Assembly (NCBI RefSeq): GCF_014646155.1
Contig: NZ_BMMX01000022.1
Location: 1-64,000, forward strand
Origin: Mangrovihabitans endophyticus
GTDB lineage: Bacteria > Actinomycetota > Actinomycetes > Mycobacteriales > Micromonosporaceae
Direction: 5' to 3'
Length of the DNA stretch: 64,000 nucleotides
A program made the translations under genes and the position numbers. Under the pieces are notes generated by a model, which saw only the letters and a list, made by a program, of their open reading frames with translations, was not told the DNA's origin and searched no databases. Positions 14,629 through 23,299 of this stretch are shown here, one piece after another (within the stretch, counting starts at the first letter, position 1; each line of letters begins with the position of its first letter).

Positions 14629-17276
14629 GACGGTCCGTACGGGATGATCACCTCGGCGCCGCGGTGCACCGAGCGGTCGAAGAACAACCCCCGCCACGGC
14701 CGCGGGTACCACACCGGGGGCCGGGCGCCGGGGTAGTACGCGTTCAGTTCGCTGCCGTGCGCGTCCAGTGCCACCCACGCCCCGATCGGGTCGGTGCGTG
14801 AGCTCGGGCCGCCCAGCGTCTCCCGCAACAGCGCCGCCCCGCGCCACCAGCCCAGCACGTGGACCCGCCGCTCCGGGCCCTGCCGCAGCACCCGCCGCAG
14901 AGCGGCGCTGTCACCGCCCGCCGCGTCCGCCGCGTAGATCAGCAGGAAGTGCGGCCGTGCGGCCGGTTCGCCCGCGGAGGCCTCCTGAGCGGCGTCCTCC
15001 AGCAGCCACGCCACGTCGGCGGCGTGGTAGAAGCCGGTGTCGCCGTGCGGCAGCACGCCCTTGAGCTCCTCGACCGCGGCCGACGCGTCCGGGTCCAGGC
15101 AGGCCACCGACCAGCGGGCCGCGCCGGGCGGCATCTGCGCGGCCAGCGACCGCGCCGCCGCGGCCAGCACCGCGCACGCCTCGTCGACCCGGGTGCCGAG
15201 CACCGCGAGGTTGCGGCCGGGCGCGCGGCGCAACGTCATCCGCGCGGACCGGGCGGCCACGTCGATGGTCTCGCCGAGCAGCGCCACCGGCGCCGCCCCG
15301 GTTTCCGCCGGAACGCTCGCCAGCGCGGCGAAGTCCGGGCTGGCGGCCAGCCGCGGCACCGCGTCGCCGTCGAACAGCCGCGGCGGCGGCAGGTCCGGCG
15401 GGCGCCGCCGCCACAGCCGGTGCTGCAACGCGTTCCAGCCGTCACGGTCGCCGGCCGCGGGAACCCGCACCACCCGGTTCGCCTCCGGGGCGCCGGAGTC
15501 GGCGTTCACCACGGCGTGGTATCTCGGCAGGCCCTCGGCGGCGGTGTTCGCCTCGGCCAGCACCCGCCGGGCCCGCGGCAGCGCGATCCGCAGGGAGAAC
15601 TGAGCGACCAGCGCGGGGCGGCCCCACAGCGCCTCGATCCCGGACACGTCCTGGCTGGCCAGCACCAGGTGAATGCCCTGGGAACGGCCCCGGCGGGCGA
15701 GGTCTTCGAGCAGGTCCACGGCTTCCGCGGCGACCGCGTCGCGCCCGGCCAGCAGCACCTGGAACTCGTCCACCACGGCGACGATCCGCGGCCACGATCC
15801 CTGCGGGTCCTCGGCGCGCAGCTCGGCCAGGTTGGTGACCTCGTGCTGCTTCGCCGCGTCCGCCCGGCGGCGCAGCTCGGCGCCGAGGAAACGCAGCAGG
15901 GCCAGGCCGAACTCGCGGTCGGTGTTCACGTTGAGCCCGACCAGCCGCACATGCGGCAGCCAGCTCGGGTCCCGGCGGCCCGGGGCGAACCGGGCGAACG
16001 ACACGCCCTCCTTGAAGTCCAGCAGGTAGAAGGCCAGTTCGCCGGGGGAGTAGCGGGTCGCCAGCGCGCCCATCCAGGCGTAGATGAGGTTGGTCTTGCC
16101 GGTGCCGGACGGCCCGGCGATCAGCGCGTGCGGCGGGTAGTCGCTGAGCTTCACCAGCACCGGTGGGCCCAGCGGGCTGTCCCCCAGCGGCGCTACCAGA
16201 CCGGCGGCCGAGGTCGCGGTCCATTCCGCGTCCGGCAGCAGGCTCGACAGGGCCAGCGGCGCCGGCCCTTCGGCGACCTCGTCCGCGATGGCCCGGCATG
16301 TCGTGGTGATCGTCGGCAACGGCGGGCCCTCGTCCAGCCGCACCGGCAGATCGCCGGCGCTGGACAGGCGCGCCCGGTCGCCGTCGGCCGCCTCGATCAC
16401 CTCGACACCGGCCCGGTCCGCGACCGTCAGCCCGCGCACGATCAGGTGCACGCCGCAGGCGGCGCCGGTGCGCAGCAGCCGGTCGAGCTGGCCCCGGTCG
16501 TGCCGGGACAGTTCGTCGGCGTGACCGGAGCCGAGCAGCACCGCGACACGCCACGGTTCCGGCCGGCGCCCGGTGGCCGCGGCCAGCGCCCGCAGCGAGG
16601 CGTGCTCCCCGGCCAGCACCGTCTCGTTGATCCGTCGCACGTGGTCGACCAGGCCGTCCAGCAGGGCGGTGAGCTCACCCGGCCCGACCAGGGTGAGCAG
16701 GCCCGCGGTGGCCAGCGCGGCGAAGCCGGCCAGGCCGCCGCCCAGATGCTCGGGGTCGTATCCGGTGAGGTGGACCGCGCCGGGGCGTGCCGTGCCCAGG
16801 GACCGCAGCAGCAGCGCGGCGACGACCACGTCGCCGCGCCCGTCGTCGCCGCGGATCACCACATGCCCGCGGTCCAGCAGGGCGACCAGCGCGGGCACGT
16901 CGTCGTCCGCCGGGACCTGCACCCGGCCCACCCGCACCTGCGGCGCCGCAGCGGCGGGCAGCGCCGGCGAGGGGTGCCAGCGGTCCCACGGCGATGCGGC
17001 GGCCCCCGGCGCGGCGCGGCGAGCGGCGTCCGCGAGGGCCGCGGCCAGCGCCGCCCGGTCATCGCGCCGGCCCTGATCGATCTCGTGCAGCCGCTTGTCG
17101 CGCTGCGCCGACAGCGTCACCTTCTGCCGTTGTGCCGCGGCCAGCATCCGGTCCCGGCGGTTCGCCGCGCTCAGGTGGCGGCTGCGGGCCTCCTGCAGCT
17201 CGGCCTCGGCCACGCCGAGGGCGTGCGACAGGGCGGCCCGCGCTTCGATCACCCGCCGGGTGGGCGACTCAGGCAT
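14625..17276 (-). CDS. FtsK/SpoIIIE (EccC-like) ATPase with one live and two degenerate P-loops
   Basis: An 883-aa protein. Residues 1-90 form a coiled coil. A first Rossmann-like domain has GDDGRGD (143-149) where Walker A should be. The central FtsK domain has Walker A GPSGTGKT (about 387-394), LLDFKEGVSF, Walker B IVAVVDEFQVLL and HLVLASQD. The C-terminal domain has NLAVLGTRVDEA in place of a P-loop. Three ATPase-like modules in a row recall EccC of type VII secretion and other multi-domain FtsK-family motors that pump protein or DNA. No transmembrane helix is seen; the coupled membrane protein downstream may supply it. The start at 17276 overlaps the upstream stop by 8 nt; GTG/ATG alternatives upstream exist. 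Confidence 0.75.
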   Translation of the reverse strand: MPESPTRRVIEARAALSHALGVAEAELQEARSRHLSAANRRDRMLAAAQRQKVTLSAQRDKRLHEIDQGRRDDRAALAAALADAARRAAPGAAASPWDRWHPSPALPAAAAPQVRVGRVQVPADDDVPALVALLDRGHVVIRGDDGRGDVVVAALLLRSLGTARPGAVHLTGYDPEHLGGGLAGFAALATAGLLTLVGPGELTALLDGLVDHVRRINETVLAGEHASLRALAAATGRRPEPWRVAVLLGSGHADELSRHDRGQLDRLLRTGAACGVHLIVRGLTVADRAGVEVIEAADGDRARLSSAGDLPVRLDEGPPLPTITTTCRAIADEVAEGPAPLALSSLLPDAEWTATSAAGLVAPLGDSPLGPPVLVKLSDYPPHALIAGPSGTGKTNLIYAWMGALATRYSPGELAFYLLDFKEGVSFARFAPGRRDPSWLPHVRLVGLNVNTDREFGLALLRFLGAELRRRADAAKQHEVTNLAELRAEDPQGSWPRIVAVVDEFQVLLAGRDAVAAEAVDLLEDLARRGRSQGIHLVLASQDVSGIEALWGRPALVAQFSLRIALPRARRVLAEANTAAEGLPRYHAVVNADSGAPEANRVVRVPAAGDRDGWNALQHRLWRRRPPDLPPPRLFDGDAVPRLAASPDFAALASVPAETGAAPVALLGETIDVAARSARMTLRRAPGRNLAVLGTRVDEACAVLAAAARSLAAQMPPGAARWSVACLDPDASAAVEELKGVLPHGDTGFYHAADVAWLLEDAAQEASAGEPAARPHFLLIYAADAAGGDSAALRRVLRQGPERRVHVLGWWRGAALLRETLGGPSSRTDPIGAWVALDAHGSELNAYYPGARPPVWYPRPWRGLFFDRSVHRGAEVIIPYGPS

Positions 17277-18171
17277 CGGCGGCACGGGAGGCATCGGTGC
17301 CGCGGGCGTCGTCGCTGGAGCGCGACGGCACCGGTTCGGGAGCGGCGGCGTCCAGCGTGGAGGGGTCGCGCCCGAGACGGGCCAGCAGCACACCGGTCAG
17401 GACGCTCGCGGTGACCGCGGAGTCGGCCGGGTGCGCGGCGGGCCGTCCGGGCCGCTCCGGCGCCCGGCACACCCGGTCGATGAGGGTGTCCAGCAGCTCC
17501 GGCGAGGTGCCGGGTAGCAGCGAGCGGACCCGGTCGCCGACCGCCGACCGGAGCCGGCCCGCGTCCTGCGGCCGGGGTTCGTGCCCGAGCAGGTCACCGG
17601 CGAGGCGATGGAGCAGCGCCGGGGTGAGGGCGGACAGTCCCAGCCCGCTGGTCGGCCCGGCCTCGTGCAGGTCACGGCCGAGCCGGCCGCGGTCGCCGCT
17701 GCGGACTCCGGCGGCGACCCGCCGCAGCAGCTCGGGGCTGTCCGGCGCCGCGGCGGAGGACTCCCCGTCCGGGGGCTGCTCGCCGGTCAGCTCGGTCACC
17801 CGTTCACCCCACCAGGGTTCCAGCTCCTCCGGCGGTGGCGGCTCGCCGCTGGTCCCCGGCGCGTCCTTGCTGACCAGCGCGGCCTTGTAGGCGCGGTCGG
17901 GCGCGGCGCTCGCATCGGCGACCAGGCCGAGCGCGCCCAGATAGGCCGCGATGGCGTCCTGGGCGCTGCGCAGCGCGGCGACGGCGCGTTCCGCGTGCTC
18001 CAGGGCGTTGCCCAGCTCGGGCACGCCGAGCTGCTGCTGCGACTCGCGCCGTACGTAGAGCAGCAACTCGCCGGCGCTCTGCAGGCGCTGGAGCGCGACG
18101 GTCACCTGGCCGGTGGGCAGCTCGTCGGAGGTCGCCCGCAGCCGGGCGCCGAGTTCTTGCAGCAGTGACAT
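17269..18171 (-). CDS. Unknown 300-aa protein of the FtsK-like operon
   Basis: A 300-aa protein that I do not recognise. Residues 1-95 are helical and begin MSLLQELGARLRATSDELP, with a second long helix around ALEHAERAVAALRSAQDAIAAYLG. The middle is acidic and Pro-rich (GTSGEPPPPEELEP), and the C-terminal half has short helices (GRLRSAVGDRVRSLL, ELLDTLIDRVCRAP). There is no signal peptide, membrane segment or catalytic motif. It begins 4 nt after the stop of the 86-aa protein gene and overlaps the start of the ATPase, so all are co-translated. A helical N-terminus next to a small helical-hairpin protein suggests a substrate, chaperone or adaptor of the ATPase (inference). Confidence 0.65.
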   Translation of the reverse strand: MSLLQELGARLRATSDELPTGQVTVALQRLQSAGELLLYVRRESQQQLGVPELGNALEHAERAVAALRSAQDAIAAYLGALGLVADASAAPDRAYKAALVSKDAPGTSGEPPPPEELEPWWGERVTELTGEQPPDGESSAAAPDSPELLRRVAAGVRSGDRGRLGRDLHEAGPTSGLGLSALTPALLHRLAGDLLGHEPRPQDAGRLRSAVGDRVRSLLPGTSPELLDTLIDRVCRAPERPGRPAAHPADSAVTASVLTGVLLARLGRDPSTLDAAAPEPVPSRSSDDARGTDASRAADA

Positions 18172-18175
18172 CGAA

Positions 18176-18436
18176 TTACAGCGCCGCCGTGTAGGCCTCG
18201 GCCTGCTCGACGGCTTGCAGGGTGGCGCCGAGGCACTCCTCTAGCTGCTGGTCGGCCTGGGCCAGCGAGGCGTGTGCGGCGCCGACGGCGTCGCTGGCGC
18301 TGCCGTCCAGGGCGGCGGCGAGGCTCTGCTGCGCCTCCCCGAGCTTCTCCCGGGCCGCCTGGATCGCCGCCTGCCCCTCGGTGACCTGCTGCAGTGCGGC
18401 GTCGACGGCTGCCCGGACCTCGGCGACACTGGCCAC
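18176..18436 (-). CDS. Small helical-hairpin protein (DUF6244-like), first gene of the FtsK-like operon
   Basis: An 86-aa protein almost wholly predicted as two amphipathic helices with a break near residues 43-50 (ALDGSASDA). Size and topology match WXG100/ESX proteins, but the W-x-G motif at the turn is missing. It resembles, from memory, a DUF6244 family found in Micromonosporaceae. The GTG start at 18436 follows GGGAGG at good spacing, and a -10 box TAGTCT lies at 18484-18479. As the leading gene of an operon with an EccC/FtsK-like ATPase it could be the translocated substrate or a regulator of assembly; this is inference from context and shape. Confidence 0.65.
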   Translation of the reverse strand: MASVAEVRAAVDAALQQVTEGQAAIQAAREKLGEAQQSLAAALDGSASDAVGAAHASLAQADQQLEECLGATLQAVEQAEAYTAAL

Positions 18437-18478
18437 TCGTGCTTGCCTCCCGTGTAGCGGAGAACGTGTTCTGCCGCC

Positions 18479-18484
18479 AGACTA
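18479..18484 (-). promoter_or_regulatory. -10 box TAGTCT for the FtsK-like operon
   Basis: TANNNT on the minus strand, 42 nt before the GTG at 18436. It gives a short leader containing the GGGAGG ribosome binding site. No convincing -35 is visible. Confidence 0.4.
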
Positions 18485-18596
18485 TCGCCTGCGTTGGGGC
18501 GGTCGTGTTCGCCTGTCCGGTTTGCGGCACGGCTGCGAAAGCTGACATATGGCTCATGTTGCATGCCTGACGCCGTCCGGCTCCGGCCGGGCGTGG

Positions 18597-18980
18597 TCAG
18601 GCCGGTCGCCGGGGCACGCTGGACGGCCCGCGGATCTGCGCGCCGAGCGCGCTCACCCGGGCCCGCAGGCCACGGTCGGCGGTGACCACCACCACGTCAC
18701 GCCCGGCGCCCTCGTCGCGCACCAGGGCGACGATCGCATCGTCTCCGCTGCCCGGCGCGGCGATCACCCGGATGCCGGGAACGCCGCGCACCGACCGCGC
18801 CTTCCCCTCCACCACGAGGACCACCTCCACCGGGCCGGGAAGATCCGCCAGCCCGCTGGAGGTGATGGACAGCAATGCGTCGCGCAGCCGCGACACCGCC
18901 GCGGCGCGGTCACGCCACCAGCCGTCGGGTACCGATCCGACCACGTTGGCGGCGTCGACGACGAGCAACGGATCGGCCAT
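18597..18980 (-). CDS. NYN/PIN-fold RNase-like protein
   Basis: A 127-aa protein with the NYN (YacP-like) acidic pattern: VVDAANVVGS near the N-terminus, VVLVVEGKAR, GSGDDAIVALV and VVTADRGLRARV. Conserved Asp residues at the ends of strands would bind the metal for RNA cleavage. Family members act in tRNA/rRNA turnover or as toxins, but no antitoxin-like partner lies beside this gene. It lies 160 bp upstream of the FtsK-like operon on the same strand; the operon has its own -10 box, so co-transcription is uncertain. Confidence 0.8.
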   Translation of the reverse strand: MADPLLVVDAANVVGSVPDGWWRDRAAAVSRLRDALLSITSSGLADLPGPVEVVLVVEGKARSVRGVPGIRVIAAPGSGDDAIVALVRDEGAGRDVVVVTADRGLRARVSALGAQIRGPSSVPRRPA

Positions 18981-19129
18981 GAGGGCAGCGTCTCACACCG
19001 GGAATCACGCGAACGTCGCGGATGCTGTTCCCGCACGGACCGGGTATCCGGACTCACACGACGACCCGGTGTGGACCGCACCGACCATCTGCTGTGGGCG
19101 GTGCCGCAGGTGCCCGCGCCCACGTGAGG

Positions 19130-20110
19130 TCAGGCGGCGGCCATGTGCACGCCGCCGAGCTGCGGGAAGTCGGCCAGCCACGCGACATAGCGCGGATTGC
19201 GGGCCACCACCTCCAGGTAGGCGTCCTGCGCCATGCCCAGCAGGCGCGGGGCGAACCGCGCGGCCGGGCCGTCCGGGTGCCACCCCAGCACCTGCCGCCA
19301 GCGCAGCGGCGCGCCGGCGAGGGGACGGCTGGTCAGCCCCTGCGGCGGCCGGAACGTCGGCTGGCACAGTGCCACGCCCAGGCCCGACTCGACCATGTCG
19401 ATGCAGCCGCGGATGTCGGTCTCCAGCACCCGCTTGGGGGTGAAACCGGCGCGGGCGCAGGCCGCCGCGAAGCAGTCCGCGAAACATCCGTCGCCGGGCG
19501 CGGCCACCCACAGCTCGTCGAACAGCTCGGCCAGGTCGATGTCCACGCCCTTGGCGGCCGGGTGGTCGTCGGGCATCAGCACGCAGACGCCGTCGATGGC
19601 GATGGTCTGCCACACCAGCCCGTAGTCCGCCGAGGGCAGCGCGTCGCCGCAGACGCCCACCTGGGCGTAGTCCAGCTTGCCGGCCAGCACCATGGTGGCC
19701 AGCTCGTCGACGTAGTAGGACGCGTGGGTGGTGATCTGCGCGTCCGGCTGCGCAGCGGAGAGACGGTAGACCATGCCGCCCACCGCCGGGCCGCCGGAGG
19801 CGCCGATGCGGTAGCGGCTCATGGTGTCCTCGCCGCTGCCGGACCCGGCCAGCCGGGCGGCCTCGTCCTGCAACCCCTTCATCGCCGGCAGCAGCACCCG
19901 GGCCCGGGAGAGAACCAGCTCGCCGAGCGCGGTGGGCCGCGCGCCGCGGCGGTCCCGTTCGAACAGCGGTCCGCCCAACGTGCGTTCGATGCGCTGCAGT
20001 TGCGCGGTGAGCGCGGGCTGCGCGAGTCCCAGCAGCGACGCCGCCTTGGTCACACTGCCCGTCTCCGCGATGGCGCAGACGACCTTGAGGTGCCGCAGCT
20101 CCAGGTTCAT
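19130..20110 (-). CDS. LysR-type transcriptional regulator
   Basis: A 326-aa regulator. An N-terminal winged HTH (ELRHLKVVCAIAETGSVTKAASLLGLAQPALTAQL, residues 4-38) is followed by a linker helix and a periplasmic-binding-protein-like effector domain from about residue 95. Known LTTRs bind a T-N11-A operator next to the gene they control, usually a divergent one. Here no divergent gene exists: the next gene upstream (hemerythrin) is on the same strand 180 bp away. The regulated gene may therefore be distant. The ATG at 20110 is leaderless with TACCGT 6 nt upstream. Confidence 0.9.
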   Translation of the reverse strand: MNLELRHLKVVCAIAETGSVTKAASLLGLAQPALTAQLQRIERTLGGPLFERDRRGARPTALGELVLSRARVLLPAMKGLQDEAARLAGSGSGEDTMSRYRIGASGGPAVGGMVYRLSAAQPDAQITTHASYYVDELATMVLAGKLDYAQVGVCGDALPSADYGLVWQTIAIDGVCVLMPDDHPAAKGVDIDLAELFDELWVAAPGDGCFADCFAAACARAGFTPKRVLETDIRGCIDMVESGLGVALCQPTFRPPQGLTSRPLAGAPLRWRQVLGWHPDGPAARFAPRLLGMAQDAYLEVVARNPRYVAWLADFPQLGGVHMAAA

Positions 20111-20116
20111 AGCGTG

Positions 20117-20122
20117 ACGGTA
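20117..20122 (-). promoter_or_regulatory. -10 box TACCGT, leaderless start of LysR gene
   Basis: TANNNT on the minus strand, 6 nt before the ATG at 20110. Confidence 0.5.
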
Positions 20123-20289
20123 GGACGTCCATGGGATCCTCGGCTAGACCTTCGGCCACCGAAAGATCCTAAAGCTGTGACAAACGGGTTAACCAACGGG
20201 ACAGAATTCGCTAACCCGTACGGGCGCAATGCTCCATAGTGTAGTTTTTCTACTACTTCGAGTAAGATCGATGTCCACTTTGTTCGTTG

Positions 20290-20919
20290 TCACAGGTCTG
20301 ACATGATCCCCGGCGGGTCCAGGTCCCGCGGATACGTGGTGCGCCGTCCGGCCACGTCGCGGATCTTGTCCAGCACCGCGATCGCCGGGTCCACCACCTT
20401 GTTCCACGGCGGCGTCGACGGCGTCCGCGGGTGCGCTCGGGTGGGTGCCGCCTCCACCGCGGTCTCCAGCCGGTTGCCGACCCGCACCAGATCCTCCACC
20501 GGCACCATCCGTGCCAGCGCCGGCAGCAGCTCCCGCGCGTCCGCCGCGACGTGGCGGCGCACCGCGGCGGCCACCGCGGTGGCCGCGCCGGCGAACCCGG
20601 GCGCGCCGGGCCGCGTACGGTCCAGGCGGCCCAGCCGGGCCAGCAGTCCCCGATCCTCGGCGATCTCCCGGTCGGCCAGCCGCGCCCCGCCGGGCACCAC
20701 CCGGCGCACCGCGGGATAGAGGTACTGCGCCTCGGCCGACAGATGGCGCACGGTGGTGGCGACCAGCACCTGCGCGAGGGCGCGGCGCCCCGGATCGGCG
20801 GCCACCGCGTCGCACAGGCCGAGCAGCTCCCGGTGCTGCGCGCGGATCACGTCCACGGCGGTGCGCCCGGAGGTGGCGCCACCCACCGGTGGCAGGGGAG
20901 GAAGGTTCAACGACGGCAC
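20290..20919 (-). CDS. Hemerythrin (HHE)-domain protein
   Basis: A 209-aa all-helical protein with the spaced ligands of an HHE cation-binding domain: IRAQHRELLGL (about residue 29), VRHLSAEAQYLYPAV, EIAEDRGLLARL and VRRHVAADARELLPAL. These would bind a di-iron centre used for O2 or NO sensing, iron storage or redox protection. The C-terminal 50 residues are a Pro-rich linker and a short tail (NKVVDPAIAVLDKIRDV). No signal peptide. The start is a GTG at 20919, with a weak purine-rich site upstream. Co-transcription with LysR downstream is possible but the latter has its own -10 box. Confidence 0.8.
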   Translation of the reverse strand: MPSLNLPPLPPVGGATSGRTAVDVIRAQHRELLGLCDAVAADPGRRALAQVLVATTVRHLSAEAQYLYPAVRRVVPGGARLADREIAEDRGLLARLGRLDRTRPGAPGFAGAATAVAAAVRRHVAADARELLPALARMVPVEDLVRVGNRLETAVEAAPTRAHPRTPSTPPWNKVVDPAIAVLDKIRDVAGRRTTYPRDLDPPGIMSDL

Positions 20920-21003
20920 GGCGGCGTGCTACCCATCCCGGCGGCCGGGCAAACCGGCGGTGGCTGCCACCGGTTCGCCCTCCCCGGCTGGTAAGAAGAG
21001 CGG

Positions 21004-22308
21004 ATGAACGACACCGCGGAGGGCGAAGTCGTCGGCATCTGCCGCGACCTGCTGCGCATCGACACCACCAACACCGGCGATCCGCGCACCACGGCCGGCG
21101 AGCGCGACGCCGCGGAGTACGTCGCGCAGCGGCTCGGCGAGGCGGGCATCGACGCGCGGATCCACGAGTCGGCGCCGCGCCGGGCGAACGTGCTCGCCCG
21201 GATCCCCGGCGCCGACCCCTCCCGCGGCGCGCTGCTGGTGCACGGTCACCTGGACGTGGTGCCGGCCGATGAGAGCGAATGGTCGGTGCCGCCGTTCGAG
21301 GGCGTGGAGCGCGACGGCTACCTGTGGGGCCGCGGCGCCATCGACATGAAGGACTTCGACGCCATGGTGCTCGCGGTGGTCCGCGGCTGGCATCGCACCG
21401 GATTCGTGCCGCCCCGCGACATCGTGCTGGCGTTCACCGCGGACGAGGAGGCGGGCATGCAGTACGGCTCGCAATACCTGGTCCGCGAGCACGCGGCGGC
21501 GTTCGAGGGGTGCACGGAGGCGATCGGCGAGGTCGGCGGCTTCTCCTACACGGTCGGCGACGACCAGCGGCTCTACCTGGTGGAGACCGCCGAGAAGGGC
21601 ATCGACTGGCTGCGCCTGCACGCCCGCGGACGCCCCGGGCACGGCTCCTTCGTGCACGACGACAACGCCGTCACCGCGCTGGCCGAGGCGGTCGCCCGGG
21701 TCGGGCGGCACCGGTTCCCGACGGTGCTCACCCCGACCGTGCGGACCTTCCTGGAGCAGGTCTCGCAGGCGCTGGGCATCGACATGCCGGACGACCCGCA
21801 ACTGGCCATCGCCAAGCTCGGCCCGATCGCCGGGCTGATCGGTGCCACGCTGCGCAACACCGCCAACCCCACCCGGCTGGAAGCGGGCTACAAGGACAAC
21901 GTGATCCCCGGCAAGGCCAGCGCCACCATCGACTGCCGCACCCTGCCAGGCCAGGAGGAGACCTTCCTGGCGCAGCTACGCGAGGTGATCGGGCCGGACG
22001 TGGAGATCGAGCACCTGCAGCGGCAGCCCGCGGTGGAGACCAGCTTCGACGGCGCCCTGGTGGACGCGATGGCCGCCGCGCTGCGCGGCGAGGACCCGAC
22101 GGCCCGCACCGTGCCGTACATGCTGTCCGGCGGCACCGACGCCAAGGCGTTCCGCACCCTGGGCATCCGGTGTTTCGGGTTCGTGCCCCTCAAACTCCCC
22201 GCCGACCTGCCGTTCTCCACGCTGTTCCACGGCGTCGACGAACGCGTCCCGACCGACGGACTACAGTTCGGCGTGCGAGTGCTCGACCGACTGCTGCGCA
22301 CCTGCTGA
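21004..22308 (+). CDS. M20 family metallopeptidase/deacylase
   Basis: A 434-aa M20/M25/M40 hydrolase. Zinc ligands are visible in order: LLVHGHLDVVPA (His and first Asp), WGRGAIDMKDFDAM (bridging Asp), AFTADEEAGMQYGS (catalytic and ligand Glu), and the C-terminal LFHGVDERVPTDGL (His). The dimerisation insert lies between about residues 200 and 310. The family includes peptidases, N-acyl-amino-acid deacylases and succinyl-diaminopimelate desuccinylases; the substrate cannot be told from sequence. No signal peptide, so cytoplasmic. The AAGAAGAG before the ATG at 21004 is a weak ribosome binding site. A gene of unknown function follows after 18 bp. Confidence 0.85.
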   Translation: MNDTAEGEVVGICRDLLRIDTTNTGDPRTTAGERDAAEYVAQRLGEAGIDARIHESAPRRANVLARIPGADPSRGALLVHGHLDVVPADESEWSVPPFEGVERDGYLWGRGAIDMKDFDAMVLAVVRGWHRTGFVPPRDIVLAFTADEEAGMQYGSQYLVREHAAAFEGCTEAIGEVGGFSYTVGDDQRLYLVETAEKGIDWLRLHARGRPGHGSFVHDDNAVTALAEAVARVGRHRFPTVLTPTVRTFLEQVSQALGIDMPDDPQLAIAKLGPIAGLIGATLRNTANPTRLEAGYKDNVIPGKASATIDCRTLPGQEETFLAQLREVIGPDVEIEHLQRQPAVETSFDGALVDAMAAALRGEDPTARTVPYMLSGGTDAKAFRTLGIRCFGFVPLKLPADLPFSTLFHGVDERVPTDGLQFGVRVLDRLLRTC

Positions 22309-22326
22309 GAAGGGATCGCTTCGACC

Positions 22327-22998
22327 ATGTCCGACCAGTACGTGGAGCTGGAGGCCGCCCTCGACCGGGTGGTGGAGGCCGCCCGCGCCCATCTGACCGC
22401 GGTGAAAGTCGCCCAGGGCCGGATCGACGACGATCAGGTGTGGCAGGCGTACGTGCATCTCAACAACACCTCGTTCGCGTACGACGAGCAGCTACTCGAC
22501 ACGTTCGGTGAGGTGACGCCGTGGGACGTCGAGTCGATCGACCCGGACGAGGCGGACCAGCGCTTCGGCCTCAACGTCGGCGGCCTCGACGGTGCGCCGG
22601 CGGAGGACGCGTACCCGCAGGTGATCTCGGTGCGGCAGCGCCGCGACTACCGGGTGCCCAGCGTGGGTGCGCTGCTGCGGGTGGCGCAGGCGGCCCGGCA
22701 GTCGCTGGTGCCCGAGGACGCCGAGCGGGAACAGGTGGAGACGGTCGGCGAGGCGGTCATGGAGCTGCTGCAGGCCGGCGACGGGTCGCTTGCCACGCTG
22801 GACGTGCCCGAGCTGGAGCCGCTGGACGGCCTGCTCACGGTGACCGAGGCGGACAAGCCGCTGGACCTGGAGGCGTTCGAAGACTCCGACGGCGCCGGCC
22901 CGTTCGCGCCCGCCGAGGGCGACCACCTGGTGGGCCGGCTGGACGAGCACCCGTTCCCGCCGGAGGACCTGGACGACGCCGAGCCCGGCCCGGCGTAG
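22327..22998 (+). CDS. Conserved actinobacterial protein of unknown function
   Basis: A 223-aa acidic protein (many Asp and Glu, especially in the last 60 residues) that I do not recognise. The N-terminal 60 residues look helical, with YVELEAALDRVVEAARAHLTAV and WQAYVHLNNTSFAYDEQLLDTFGEVTPWDVE. The middle VISVRQRRDYRVPSVGALLRVAQAAR may be a second folded part. There are no membrane segments. It begins 18 bp after the M20 peptidase, with AAGGGA about 14 nt before the ATG, so the two may be co-transcribed. Its 3' end converges on the DUF5703 gene. Confidence 0.65.
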   Translation: MSDQYVELEAALDRVVEAARAHLTAVKVAQGRIDDDQVWQAYVHLNNTSFAYDEQLLDTFGEVTPWDVESIDPDEADQRFGLNVGGLDGAPAEDAYPQVISVRQRRDYRVPSVGALLRVAQAARQSLVPEDAEREQVETVGEAVMELLQAGDGSLATLDVPELEPLDGLLTVTEADKPLDLEAFEDSDGAGPFAPAEGDHLVGRLDEHPFPPEDLDDAEPGPA

Positions 22999-23017
22999 GG
23001 CCGCCGTCCGCCCCGCC

Positions 23018-23209
23018 TTACAGCGAGAGACCCGGCTGGTTGCTGCCGTGCATCTTGCGCCGGAGCATCACCTGCCGGGTCCCGTCCCGGAAGAGCTGCA
23101 CCCGGGCGAGTTCCCACCCGGAGAACTCCGCCTGGATGGCAAGCTGCGCCGCAGCGGTCAACCTGTCGACATTCGATGGCAACCGCAGCGGCGCGTATTC
23201 GTAGTCCAT
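23018..23209 (-). CDS. DUF5703 family small protein
   Basis: A 63-aa protein that matches the highly conserved actinobacterial DUF5703 pattern (MDYEYAPLRLP ... AAAQLAIQAEFSGWELARV ... DGTRQVMLRRK). It is probably cytoplasmic and has one small alpha/beta fold. Function unknown. A -10-like CATATT lies 7 nt before the ATG at 23209 with no ribosome binding site, so the message may be leaderless. Confidence 0.8.
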   Translation of the reverse strand: MDYEYAPLRLPSNVDRLTAAAQLAIQAEFSGWELARVQLFRDGTRQVMLRRKMHGSNQPGLSL

Positions 23210-23299
23210 GGTCCCTAATATGCTCCAGCGCCGCGGCGGGCACCACCCCCGGTGCGGGTGCCCGTGACCGGGGCCCGGCGACCCGGCGCCGGTGCCCGC

